Below are positions 25,429 through 33,643 of a stretch of 64,000 bases of DNA, in pieces; position 1 is the stretch's first letter, and every line of letters begins with the position of its first letter. Below the pieces are notes generated by a model. The model worked only from the letters and a program-made list of their open reading frames with translations, had not been told where the DNA came from and did no database searches. The stretch is from the NCBI RefSeq assembly GCF_026342405.1, contig NZ_JAPEMU010000001.1:7812001-7876000 (forward strand). The letters run 5' to 3'. The DNA comes from Kitasatospora sp. NBC_00240 (lineage in GTDB: Bacteria > Actinomycetota > Actinomycetes > Streptomycetales > Streptomycetaceae). Position numbers and translations under genes: made by a program.

Positions 25429-26673
25429 TCAGGACCCGGCCTTGCGCTTGTTGTAGACGTCGAAGCCGACCGCCGCCAGCAGCACCAGGCCCTTGATGAC
25501 CTGCTGGTAGTCGGTACCGACCCCGACCAGCGACATGCCGTTGTTGAGCACGCCGAGCACCAGGCCGCCGATCACGGCGCCCAGTACGGTGCCGACGCCG
25601 CCGCTGGCCGAGGCGCCGCCGATGAACGCGGCGGCGATCGCCTCCAATTCGAAGTTGATACCGGCCTGCGGGGTGCCGGCGTTGAGGCGCGCCGCGAAGA
25701 CCATCCCGGCGAGCGCGGCCAGTACGCCCATGTTGACGAAGGCGAGGAACACGACCCGCTTGCTCTTGACACCGGAGAGCTTCGCCGCCGGTTCGTTGCC
25801 GCCGATCGCATAGGTGTGACGGCCGAGGATGGAGTTGCGCATGAGGTAGCCGAAGCCGACCAGCAGCGCCCCCAGGATCAGCAGCACGACCGGGAACCCG
25901 TGGTAGCTCGCCAGCAGCAGGGTGAACACCAGCACCGCGGCGGCGATCGCCCCGAGCTTGGCCAGGAAGAAGCCCATGGGCAGCAGCTCGATCCCGTACC
26001 CGGCGGCCTGCCGGCGCCCGCGGACCTCCTGGAGGACGGCCACCACCAGCACGCCGAGCCCCAGCAGCAGGGTCAGGTTGTGGTAGTTGGTGTGCGGGCC
26101 GACCTCCGGCAGGAACCCGCTGCTGATCTTCTGGAAGCCCTTGGGGAAGGGCGCCACCGACTGGCCCTGGAGCAGGATCTGGGTGCCGCCGCGGAACAGC
26201 AGCATGCCGGCCAGCGTCACGATGAAGGACGGGATGCCGACGTACGCGATCCAGAAGCCCTGCCAGGCCCCGGCGGCGGCGCCGATCAGCAGCGCGACGA
26301 CCAGCGCGAGCGGCCACGGTACGTCGTGCCGGACCATCATCACGGCCGCCGCCGCGCCGACGAAGGCGGCCAGCGAGCCGACCGAGAGGTCGATGTGTCC
26401 GGAGATGATGACGATCATCATGCCGATGGCGAGGATCAGGATGTAGCTGTTCTGCTGGATGAGGTTGGTGACGTTGAGCGGCATCAGCAGCGTGCCGTCG
26501 GTCCAGATCTGGAACAGTACGACGATCAGCGCCAGCGCCAGCAGCATGCCGTACTGCCGGATGTTGCCGTGCAGCGCGCGGGCCAGCAGGGCGCCCACGC
26601 CGCCGCCGCTCTTGCCGGGGGCGGGCTCGGGGGCCGCGCTCGCGGGGGGTTGCGTGGTCTCGGTCTGGGCCAT
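25429..26673 (-). CDS. mmsB: Multiple-monosaccharide ABC transporter permease
   Basis: A 414-residue BPD_transp_2-type permease with about ten or more membrane helices. Conserved cytoplasmic stretches include SVGSLAAFVGA after SGHIDL and the coupling region around ALGG-like NEPAAKLSGVKSKRV. It resembles GguB/MmsB of the ChvE-dependent arabinose/galactose/fucose system. ATG 26673 begins three bases after the mmsA stop, so the genes are coupled. The N-terminus has an unusual Ala/Pro/Gly extension of about 30 residues. Confidence 0.92.
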   Translation of the reverse strand: MAQTETTQPPASAAPEPAPGKSGGGVGALLARALHGNIRQYGMLLALALIVVLFQIWTDGTLLMPLNVTNLIQQNSYILILAIGMMIVIISGHIDLSVGSLAAFVGAAAAVMMVRHDVPWPLALVVALLIGAAAGAWQGFWIAYVGIPSFIVTLAGMLLFRGGTQILLQGQSVAPFPKGFQKISSGFLPEVGPHTNYHNLTLLLGLGVLVVAVLQEVRGRRQAAGYGIELLPMGFFLAKLGAIAAAVLVFTLLLASYHGFPVVLLILGALLVGFGYLMRNSILGRHTYAIGGNEPAAKLSGVKSKRVVFLAFVNMGVLAALAGMVFAARLNAGTPQAGINFELEAIAAAFIGGASASGGVGTVLGAVIGGLVLGVLNNGMSLVGVGTDYQQVIKGLVLLAAVGFDVYNKRKAGS

Positions 26674-26676
26674 GCC

Positions 26677-28224
26677 TTACACCTGCTCGTTCTCGGTCGC
26701 CGCGCTCACGGTCATGAGGCGCATGAGGGATTCCTGGGTCGCGTCCGCGCGGTCCAGCTCACCGGTGAGCCGGCCCTCGGCCATCGTGTAGATCCGGTCG
26801 CACATGCCGAGCAGCTCGGGCAGCTCGGAGGAGATGACCAGCACCGCCTTGCCCTGCGCGGCCAGCCCGGCGATCACCGTGTAGATCTCGGCCTTGGCGC
26901 CGACGTCGATGCCGCGGGTGGGTTCGTCGAGGATCAGCACCTCAGGCCCGGAGAAGATCCACTTGCTGAGGACGACCTTCTGCTGGTTGCCGCCGCTGAG
27001 CTTGCCGGTCTGCGCGAACACCGAGGGGGTCTTGATGTTCATGCTCCGCCGGAAGTCCTCGGCGACCCTGGTCTCCTCGTGCTCGTCGATCCAGCCGCGC
27101 CGCGCGACCTTGCCGAGCGCCCCCAGCGAGATGTTGCGGCTGACGCTGTCGGCGAGGTTCAGCCCGAGCTGCTTGCGGTCCTCGGTGACGTACGCGAGGC
27201 CGTGGCCGATCGCCTCCGGCACGGTGCGGGTGCGGATCTCCTTGCCGTCCAGCAGCACCCGGCCGCCGGCCCAGCGGCCGTAGGAGCGGCCGAAGACGCT
27301 CATCGCCAGTTCGGTGCGGCCGGCGCCCATCAGGCCGGCGATGCCGACGATCTCGCCGCGCCGGACGTGCAGCGAGACCCCGTCCACCACCTTGCGCTGA
27401 TGGTCGATCGGGTGGTGGACGGTCCAGTCCTCGACGGCCAGCGCCACCTCGCCGATCTCCGGGGTGCGTTCGGGGTAGCGGTGCTCCAGGTCGCGGCCGA
27501 CCATGCCGCGGATGATCCGGTCCTCCGAGATCCCCGCCGCCTTCACGTCGACGGTCTCGATGGTCCGGCCGTCGCGCAGGATGGTGACGGAGTCGGCGAC
27601 CCGGGCGATCTCGTTGAGCTTGTGCGAGATGATGATGCAGGAGATGCCCTGCGCCTTCAGCTCCAGGATCAGGTCGAGCAGCTTGCGGCTGTCCTCGTCG
27701 TTCAGCGCGGCGGTCGGCTCGTCCAGGATCAGCAGCTTGACCTCCTTGGCCAGCGCCTTGGCGATCTCGACCAGCTGCTGCTTGCCCACCCCGATGTCGG
27801 CGACCCGGGTGTGCGGGTTCTCGTGCAGGCCGACCCGCTTGAGCAGCGCGGTGGCGTGGGTGACGGTCCGGTGCCAGCTGATGATGCCCCGGCGGGCGTG
27901 CTCGTTGCCGAGGAAGATGTTCTCGGCGATCGACAGGTAGGGCACCAGGGCGAGTTCCTGATGGATGATCACGATGCCGCGCCGCTCGCTGGCCCGGATG
28001 TCCCGGAACGCGCAGGGCTCGCCCTCGAACCGGATCTCGCCCTCGTAGGAGCCGTGCGGGTGGACCCCGCTCAGTACCTTCATCAGGGTGGACTTGCCGG
28101 CGCCGTTCTCGCCGCAGATCGCGTGGACCTCGCCGGGGGCGACGCTCAGGTTCACGTCGGAGAGGGCTCTGACCCCGGGGAAGGACTTGCTGATCGAACG
28201 CATCTCAAGGACGGGTCCGGCCAT
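26677..28224 (-). CDS. mmsA: Multiple-monosaccharide ABC transporter ATP-binding protein
   Basis: A 515-residue protein with two fused ATPase domains, as in all monosaccharide (CUT2) importers. The first domain has Walker A GENGAGKST and Walker B KLLILDEPTAAL. The second has GLMGAGRTE (a degenerate Walker A, as usual), signature LSGGNQQK and LILDEPTRGIDVG. ATG 28224 is downstream of a strong hairpin that separates it from the binding-protein gene. The gene drives uptake with MmsB and the ChvE-like lipoprotein. Confidence 0.95.
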   Translation of the reverse strand: MAGPVLEMRSISKSFPGVRALSDVNLSVAPGEVHAICGENGAGKSTLMKVLSGVHPHGSYEGEIRFEGEPCAFRDIRASERRGIVIIHQELALVPYLSIAENIFLGNEHARRGIISWHRTVTHATALLKRVGLHENPHTRVADIGVGKQQLVEIAKALAKEVKLLILDEPTAALNDEDSRKLLDLILELKAQGISCIIISHKLNEIARVADSVTILRDGRTIETVDVKAAGISEDRIIRGMVGRDLEHRYPERTPEIGEVALAVEDWTVHHPIDHQRKVVDGVSLHVRRGEIVGIAGLMGAGRTELAMSVFGRSYGRWAGGRVLLDGKEIRTRTVPEAIGHGLAYVTEDRKQLGLNLADSVSRNISLGALGKVARRGWIDEHEETRVAEDFRRSMNIKTPSVFAQTGKLSGGNQQKVVLSKWIFSGPEVLILDEPTRGIDVGAKAEIYTVIAGLAAQGKAVLVISSELPELLGMCDRIYTMAEGRLTGELDRADATQESLMRLMTVSAATENEQV

Positions 28225-28250
28225 GGTGGTGCATCCGTTCGACGGGGGCG

Positions 28251-28291
28251 GTACGGGCCGGCGGCTCGGGTGAGCGGCCGCCGGCCCGTAC
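28251..28291 (-). terminator. 15-bp intercistronic hairpin between chvE and mmsA
   Basis: GTACGGGCCGGCGGC (28251-28265) pairs perfectly with GCCGCCGGCCCGTAC (28277-28291) around an 11-nt loop. It sits 40 bases after the binding-protein stop codon. In sugar ABC operons such structures commonly act as partial terminators or 3' stabilisers that make the binding protein more abundant; that role here is inferred. Confidence 0.7.
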
Positions 28292-28331
28292 GCGCCCGGC
28301 TCGGCGCGGCCCGGGGTCCCGGGCCCCGGGA

Positions 28332-29435
28332 CTACTTGAGCTGGTCGGCGGTGTACTGCCCGCCGTCCACCAGCACCTGGCGGTAGTTGTCCTTGTCGAC
28401 ACTGACCGGCTGCAGCAGGTAGGCGGGGACGACCTTGACGCCGTTGTCGTACTGCTTCTCGTCGTTCACCTCCGGCTTTCCGCCGGTCAGCAGGGCGTCG
28501 CCCATCTGCACGGCGACCTTGGCGAGCTCGCGGGTGTCCTTGTAGACGGTCTGGGTCTGCTCGCCCGCGATGATCGACTTCACCGAGGCCAGCTCGCCGT
28601 CCTGGCCGGTCACCACCGGCATCGCCTTGCCGGCGCCGCCGTAGCCGACGCCCTTGAGGGAGGAGAGGATGCCGATCGAGATGCCGTCGTACGGCGAGAG
28701 CACCGCGTCGACGCCGGCCGAGGTGTACGACTTGCTCAGCAGGTTGTCCATCCGGGACTGCGCGAGGCCGCCGTCCCAGCGCAGCGTGGCGACCTGGTTG
28801 AAGTCGCTCTGCCCGCTCTGCACGACCAGCTTCTTGCTGTCGAGGTACGGCTTGAGGACGCTCATCGCGCCGTTGAAGAAGAACTGCGCGTTGTTGTCGT
28901 CCGGCGAGCCGGCGAACAGCTCGACGTTGAACGGACCCTTGCCGTCCTTGAGGCCGAGCTTGTCGGCGATGTACGTGCCCTGCAGGACGCCGACCTTGTA
29001 GTTGTCGAAGGTCGCGTAGTAGTCGACGTTCTTGGTGCCGCGGATCAGGCGGTCGTAGGAGATCACCGGGATGTGGGCGTCGGCGGCCTTCTGCAGCACG
29101 TCGGTGAGCGAGGAACCGTCGATCGCGGCGACCACCAGGAGCTTCGCCCCCTTGGTGATCATGTTCTCGAGCTGCGACACCTGGTTCTCCACCACGTTGT
29201 CGCCGTACTGCAGGTCGGTCTTGTAGCCCTTGGCCTGGAACTGCTTGACCATGTTGCTGCCGTCGTTGATCCAGCGCTCCGAGGACTTCGTCGGCATCGC
29301 TATGCCGACCAGGCCGCCCTTGGTGTCTCCGCTGCCGCCGCTCGCGCCGTCGCCGACGCCGTTGGCGCTCTGGCCGCAGGCTGCCAGCGAGAACGCGAGG
29401 CCGGCCGTGGCGAGGCCCGTCAGTACTTTCCGCAC
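28332..29435 (-). CDS. chvE: ChvE-like sugar-binding lipoprotein
   Basis: A 367-residue extracytoplasmic receptor of the Peripla_BP_4 class. It starts at GTG 29435 (GGAGGAATT just upstream) and has a lipoprotein signal with LAACGQS. The mature domain begins GGLVGIAMPTKSSERW. Conserved ligand-site features include DNYKVGVLQGTYIA, FNQVATLRWDGGLAQSRMDNLL and VVTGQDGELASVKSI, all typical of ChvE/xylose-type receptors. First gene of the operon and controlled by the operator at 29640-29653. Confidence 0.92.
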   Translation of the reverse strand: MRKVLTGLATAGLAFSLAACGQSANGVGDGASGGSGDTKGGLVGIAMPTKSSERWINDGSNMVKQFQAKGYKTDLQYGDNVVENQVSQLENMITKGAKLLVVAAIDGSSLTDVLQKAADAHIPVISYDRLIRGTKNVDYYATFDNYKVGVLQGTYIADKLGLKDGKGPFNVELFAGSPDDNNAQFFFNGAMSVLKPYLDSKKLVVQSGQSDFNQVATLRWDGGLAQSRMDNLLSKSYTSAGVDAVLSPYDGISIGILSSLKGVGYGGAGKAMPVVTGQDGELASVKSIIAGEQTQTVYKDTRELAKVAVQMGDALLTGGKPEVNDEKQYDNGVKVVPAYLLQPVSVDKDNYRQVLVDGGQYTADQLK

Positions 29436-29638
29436 AATTCCTCCAGTGGTCTGCCATGGTCGGCGCGGCCTCGGTGTGGGCCCGGGGCGGGTGGAGCGGG
29501 GGCGGGCGAGCCCTGGGCCGACGGGTTCGGGGTGTCGGCCGGGCGGGGGCTCCCGGGTGCCGTCCGGCGGTGCCGGGCGGGTCCGCGGGAGTCCGCCGCG
29601 GTGTCGCCGCCCGGCCGCTCCGGCCTGGCGTTACATGA

Positions 29639-29666
29639 GTGTTAACGCTCACAGAAACCTCGTCAA
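29639..29666 (-). promoter_or_regulatory. chvE promoter with overlapping LacI-type operator
   Basis: On the minus strand TTGACG (29666-29661) is a near-consensus -35, followed by a 16-bp spacer and TAACAC (29644-29639) as -10. The operator TGTGAGCGTTAACA (29653-29640) covers the -10 and part of the spacer. Repressor binding would directly block polymerase. Confidence 0.7.
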
Positions 29667-29728
29667 GTGGCCCGAGATCACCGTTGGGTCTCGCGGAGGG
29701 GGCGATTCGGAGGATGTTGCGCGGGGGC

Positions 29729-29758
29729 TTGACGAGCGGATTGTTAGCGTTAACAATC
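29729..29758 (+). promoter_or_regulatory. Aldo/keto reductase promoter with overlapping palindrome
   Basis: TTGACG at 29729-29734 is followed by a 16-bp spacer and TAACAA (29751-29756). A 20-bp near-perfect palindrome (29739-29758, arms GATTGTTAGC/GTTAACAATC, one mismatch) covers the spacer and -10. The core GTTAGCGTTAAC is LacI-like, resembling the chvE operator. The transcript would have a leader of about 100 bases. Confidence 0.65.
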
Positions 29759-29863
29759 GGGCGAGCACGGGCCCCGGCGGTCGTCACCGGTGCCCGGCCG
29801 GGAGCCACGGACACGCGGACCCCGGAGACCGCCTCCGGCGGTCCGAAGTGAGAGGCTCTGGGC

Positions 29864-30847
29864 ATGGAACAGCGCGTACTCGGCAGGACGGGCCGCAAGG
29901 CCTCCGTCGTCGGCCTCGGCACCTGGCAGCTCGGCGCGGACTGGGGTGACGTCCGCGAGGAGGACGCCCTCGCCGTCCTCGACGCGGCCGTGGAGTCCGG
30001 AGTCACCTTCTTCGACACCGCGGACGTCTACGGGGACGGCCGCAGCGAGCAGCTCATCGGCCGCTACCTGCGCGAACGCCCGGACGCGGGTGTGCTGGTC
30101 GCCACCAAGGCGGGCCGCCGCCTGGAGCAGCTCCCCGAGCACTACACCCTGGACAACCTCCGGGCCTGGACCGACCGCTCCCGCGCCAACCTCGGCGTCG
30201 AACGGCTGGACCTGGTCCAGCTGCACTGCCCGCCCACCCCGGTCTACTCCTTGGACCGTGTCTTCGACGCGCTCGACACACTGGTGGCCGAGCAGCGCGT
30301 CGCCGCCTACGGCGTCAGCGTCGAGACCTGCGCCGAAGCGCTCACCGCGATCGCCCGCCCAGGGGTGGCCAGCGTCCAGATCATCCTCAACCCGTTCCGG
30401 CTGAAGCCGCTGGACGACGTCCTGCCGGCCGCCGCGGCCGCCGGCGTCGGCATCATCGCCCGCGTCCCGCTCGCCTCCGGCCTGCTCTCCGGCCGCTACA
30501 CCCGCGACACCGTCTTCCCGAAGGACGACCACCGCACCTACAACCGGGACGGCTCCGCCTTCGACCAGGGCGAGACCTTCTCGGGCGTCGACTTCGCCAC
30601 CGGCGTCGAAGCGGCCGTCGAGTTCGCCGCGCTCGCCCCCGAGGGTGCCACCCCGGCCCAGACCGCCCTGCGTTGGATCATCCAGCAGCCGGGCGTCAGC
30701 AGCGTCATCCCCGGCGCCCGCAACCCCGAGCAGGCGCGGGCCAACGCGGCCGCCGCGGCCCTGCCGCCGCTCCCCGCGGCGACCCTGGCCGCCGTCACCG
30801 CGCTGTACGACCGGCGGATCCGCGGTTCGGTCCACGACCGCTGGTGA
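29864..30847 (+). CDS. Aldo/keto reductase
   Basis: A 327-residue NAD(P)H-dependent reductase. The catalytic tetrad is visible: Asp and Tyr in FFDTADVYGDG, Lys in LVATKAGRR and His in LVQLHCPP. C-terminal cofactor residues are in GVSSVIPGARNPEQARAN. It belongs to the subgroup near YajO/galactose dehydrogenase-like proteins. The shared regulatory region suggests oxidation or reduction of the sugar imported by ChvE/MmsAB (inference). ATG 29864. Confidence 0.9.
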   Translation: MEQRVLGRTGRKASVVGLGTWQLGADWGDVREEDALAVLDAAVESGVTFFDTADVYGDGRSEQLIGRYLRERPDAGVLVATKAGRRLEQLPEHYTLDNLRAWTDRSRANLGVERLDLVQLHCPPTPVYSLDRVFDALDTLVAEQRVAAYGVSVETCAEALTAIARPGVASVQIILNPFRLKPLDDVLPAAAAAGVGIIARVPLASGLLSGRYTRDTVFPKDDHRTYNRDGSAFDQGETFSGVDFATGVEAAVEFAALAPEGATPAQTALRWIIQQPGVSSVIPGARNPEQARANAAAAALPPLPAATLAAVTALYDRRIRGSVHDRW

Positions 30848-30852
30848 TCGTG

Positions 30853-30881
30853 GGGCCGGGCCGGCCCGCGCGGCCCGGCCC
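30853..30881 (+). terminator. Hairpin after the aldo/keto reductase
   Basis: GGGCCGGGCC (30853-30862) pairs with GGCCCGGCCC (30872-30881), 10 bp with a 9-nt loop, a few bases after the stop codon. Confidence 0.55.
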
Positions 30882-30975
30882 TCGAGGCAGTACGCCGCCA
30901 AATGCCCCGGCGGTCCGCGCAGGCCCATGAGAGGATCCCCGGGCAGTGCGCACCGGGACCGACCGTGGAGTGACC

Positions 30976-31554
30976 ATGTACGCGATTTCCCTGGGGGACG
31001 ACGGCGCCGAGCTGTCCCCGCTCGAACCGTGGCAGGCCGAGGACTTCCTGGCCCACATCGACCGGGGACGGGAGTTCATCGGGCAGCACAACGGCCTCCC
31101 CGACGTCGTCACCGACCTGGCGTCCAGCCGGGCGTTCCTCCAGGCTTATGCGGACAGGACCGCGGCCGACACCGGACGGATCTACGGCATCCGCACCGAG
31201 GGCACGCTGGTCGGCGCCGTCATCTTCCGCCGGATGGACGTCGCGCAGGGCACCGCCGAGGCGGGTTGCTGGCTGGAGCCGTCGGCCGCCGGCAAGGGGC
31301 TGGTGACCCGGGCCGTGCGGACCATCGTCGACTGGGCCGTCGAGCAGCGGGGCATCCACCGGGTGGAGTGGGTGGTGTCCGCCGAGAACGCGCCCAGCAT
31401 CGCCGTCGCCCGCCGGCTCGGGATGACCAAGGACGGTGTGCTGCGCGAGAGTTACCTCTACCGGGGCAAGCGGCACGACGAGGAGGTCTGGTCGGTGCTC
31501 GCGCCCGAGTGGCGGGCGGGGCGGGCGGCGGCCGGGGCCGCGTCGAGCCACTGA
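30976..31554 (+). CDS. GNAT N-acetyltransferase, RimJ/RimL-like
   Basis: A 192-residue acetyl-CoA-dependent acetyltransferase. The fold is recognised by GCWLEPSAAGKGLVTRAVRT (pyrophosphate-binding loop, here in the relaxed form of the RimL group) and the later NAPSIAVARRLGMTKDGVLR. ATG 30976 follows GGAGTGACC. It could acetylate ribosomal protein termini or small molecules. It is followed by a minisatellite rather than a partner gene. Confidence 0.87.
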   Translation: MYAISLGDDGAELSPLEPWQAEDFLAHIDRGREFIGQHNGLPDVVTDLASSRAFLQAYADRTAADTGRIYGIRTEGTLVGAVIFRRMDVAQGTAEAGCWLEPSAAGKGLVTRAVRTIVDWAVEQRGIHRVEWVVSAENAPSIAVARRLGMTKDGVLRESYLYRGKRHDEEVWSVLAPEWRAGRAAAGAASSH

Positions 31555-31908
31555 TCCGGCCGTCCGCCGGGGGCGGGGCACGATGTCCGGGGCGTGCCAC
31601 CGGCGGTGCCCCCATTCCGGTGGACCGGGTGGACCGGGTGGACCGGGTGGACCGGGTGGACCGGGTGGACCGGTGGGAGCCGGCGGCCGGAGCCCAGGAC
31701 GCCCTCCTCCGGTCCGGGCGGCTCGGCGGGCGGCCGACGGAGCTTCGCCGGGACGGCGACCGGAGGAGCCTGCTCGCCGACGATCCGGGTCCGGTCCTCG
31801 TCGAGTTCCTGGGCGGCCCCGACGACCGGCAATAATGGATCACGCGGCGGGCGGGGCCGAGCGAGTTGTTCCGCTGCGCCCGTTCCCCCTGAGAGGTCTC
31901 CGCCCGCC
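31555..31908. other. Gap with minisatellite upstream of the P450 gene
   Basis: Contains the 9-bp tandem repeat at 31621-31674 and, overlapping it, a marginal ORF (GTG 31620 to TAA 31835, 71 codons). Its N-terminus would be (VDR)n and its C-terminus ends GPVLVEFLGGPDDRQ. No ribosome binding site precedes it, so I do not call it a gene. The last 70 bp include the P450 leader. Confidence 0.5.
31621..31674. repeat. 9-bp tandem repeat (TGGACCGGG)n
   Basis: Nearly six perfect copies of TGGACCGGG. The unit length is the same as the CGACCCGAC tract at 14.2 kb but the sequence differs. Nine-base units keep all reading frames open, so every frame shows repeated tripeptides. Confidence 0.92.
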
Positions 31909-33144
31909 ATGGCCGATCCCCGCTTCAGCATCCTGTCCGAGGACTTCGCCGCCGATCCCTACCGGTACTTCGCCGGGTTGCGGGAGCGGTCGCGGGTGCA
32001 CCACGAGCCCGCGATCGACAGCTACTTCCTCTCGTGGCACCAGGACGTGAAGCGGGTGCTGACCGACCATGAGGCCTTCAGCACCCGGACGCTGCAGGTA
32101 CGCGCCGAGCCGGTGATGCGCGGGCCGGTCCTCGCCCAGATGACCGGGGCCGAGCACACCGCCAAGCGAAAGATCGTCGTCCGCGGTTTCACCGGGCAGG
32201 CGCTGGAGGACCAGGTGCGCGCCGTCCGCGCCAACGCCGCCGAGCTCCTCGCGCCCTTCCTGCCCCGGGGGCGGATGGACCTCGTCAACGACTTCGGCAA
32301 GCCCTTCGCCGTCCGGGTCACCCTCGACGTCCTCGGCCTGGACCACCGGGACCAGCGGCAGGTCAGCGCCTGGCTCGGCGGCATCGGCGAGTTCATCACC
32401 GGCATCGACCTCGCGCCCGAGCGCCGCCGCCACTGCCTGGACTGCGCCGAGCAGTTGGAGGCCTACCTCGTCCCCGTCATCGAGCGGCGGCGCCGCCGCC
32501 CCGGCGAGGACCTGATATCGAAGCTGTGCACGGCGGAGTTCGACGGCATCGCCATGAGCAACCGCGATGTCACCGCGCTGATCATCAATGTGCTGGTCGC
32601 CGCCGTCGAGCCCGCCGACAAGACCCTCGCCCTCCTCTTCAAGCACCTGATCGACCACCCCGAGCAACTGGCGCAGGTCCGCCAGGATCCGGCCCTGCTG
32701 CCCGCCGCGATCGCCGAGACGCTGCGGTACACGCCGCCCGTCCAGCTGATCCCCCGCCAGGCCGAGCAGGACGCCGAGTTCGGCGGCGCGGTCGTCCCGG
32801 CGGGCGCCACCGTCTTCTGCATGATCGGCGCGGCGAACCGCGACCCCGAGGTGTTCACCGCCCCGGACGACTTCGACATCCACCGCCCGGACCTGGGCAC
32901 CTCCCGCTCCTTCACCGCCGCTGCCCAGCACCTGGCGTTCGGCACCGGCCTGCACCAGTGCGTCGGCGCGGCCTTCGCCCGGGCCGAGACGGAGACCGTG
33001 GCCGCGTTGCTGCTTCCCCTGCTCCAACAGGTCCGCCACAGCCCAGGCTCCCGCTACCGGGAGGCCGGCCTGTACACCCGGGGCCCTGTCTGCCTGCCGC
33101 TCGACTTCGTCCCCGTCCACGCGGGCGCCACCGGCCGGGGCTGA
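31909..33144 (+). CDS. Cytochrome P450, CypX/CYP134-like (cyclodipeptide-associated group)
   Basis: A 411-residue heme monooxygenase. The K-helix ExxR is ETLR and the heme loop is FGTGLHQCVGAAFARAE. The I-helix is unusual: VAAVEPADKTLAL replaces the normal AGxxTT. That string, with TVFCMIGAANRDPEVF and LIPRQAEQD, closely matches Bacillus CypX (CYP134A1), which oxidises cyclo(Leu-Leu), and related P450s of cyclodipeptide pathways. No cyclodipeptide synthase is in the window. ATG 31909 has only a weak ribosome binding site (GAGAGG 12 bases upstream). Confidence 0.88.
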   Translation: MADPRFSILSEDFAADPYRYFAGLRERSRVHHEPAIDSYFLSWHQDVKRVLTDHEAFSTRTLQVRAEPVMRGPVLAQMTGAEHTAKRKIVVRGFTGQALEDQVRAVRANAAELLAPFLPRGRMDLVNDFGKPFAVRVTLDVLGLDHRDQRQVSAWLGGIGEFITGIDLAPERRRHCLDCAEQLEAYLVPVIERRRRRPGEDLISKLCTAEFDGIAMSNRDVTALIINVLVAAVEPADKTLALLFKHLIDHPEQLAQVRQDPALLPAAIAETLRYTPPVQLIPRQAEQDAEFGGAVVPAGATVFCMIGAANRDPEVFTAPDDFDIHRPDLGTSRSFTAAAQHLAFGTGLHQCVGAAFARAETETVAALLLPLLQQVRHSPGSRYREAGLYTRGPVCLPLDFVPVHAGATGRG

Positions 33145-33247
33145 GGCCGGTCAACGCCGGCCCTGCACCGGGCGGGCCGGCGTCGTGCCCCTACCGGCCC
33201 CGGGCGCCGGGGCCTTCCCGCACCACCACCCTCCCAGGGAGAAGACC

Positions 33248-33643
33248 GTGACGACCCCGACCGACATCACCCGAGCCATCAACGACCTGCTGTTCACCCC
33301 GGGCCTCGACCTCGCCGAGGCTCTCGACCGGCACTTCGCCCCCGACTACCGCCAGCGCACCGACGGTGTGTGGAGCGACCGGAGTTCCTTCGCCCAGCAC
33401 ATGACCCGGCTTCGCTCCGTGGTCCGCGGCGGGCACATCGAGGTCCATGACGAGTTCCGCGACGGTCGGCGCTAGGCGGACCGCCACACCGTCACCGTCG
33501 AGCACCACGACGGCCACACCGCCCGCGTGGAGGTGTACCTGTTCGCGGAGTTCGCCCCCGACGGGCGCTTCCAGCGGGTCGAGGAGACCACCCTGCTGAT
33601 CGCCGGCCGGGCCGACGACGGGAACCTGGGACACATCAAGTGA
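33248..33643 (+). pseudogene. SnoaL/NTF2-like protein interrupted by an in-frame TAG
   Basis: GTG 33248, with GGGAGAAG upstream, opens a frame of 131 sense codons broken by TAG at 33473-33475. Before the stop: PTDITRAINDLLFTPGLDLA and GHIEVHDEFRDGRR. Directly after it, in the same frame, comes ADRHTVTVEHHDG, then VEVYLFAEFAPDGRFQRVEETT, ending at TGA 33643. This is one continuous SnoaL-like (ketosteroid-isomerase fold) domain. The stop stands where homologues would carry an aromatic residue before ADRH, so one base change from a TAC/TAT codon explains it. Sequencing error or read-through are alternatives. It lies about 100 bp after the P450. Confidence 0.75.

Larger units (their letters stand above)
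29436..29863. other. Divergent control region between chvE and the aldo/keto reductase
   Basis: A 428-bp non-coding region containing two opposed promoters, each overlapped by a LacI-type operator (annotated separately). The sequence from about 29460 to 29620 is GC-rich leader of chvE with nothing recognisable. Confidence 0.8.

Noticed and set aside
25243..28386. A 1047-codon open frame antisense to the sugar ABC operon
   Set aside because: Mirror of mmsA and mmsB codon usage; the translation is an Asp/Gln/His/Arg-rich artefact.
31458..31931. 157-codon minus-strand ORF across the minisatellite
   Set aside because: Low-complexity, PVH repeats from the 9-bp tract, no ribosome binding site and no family signal.
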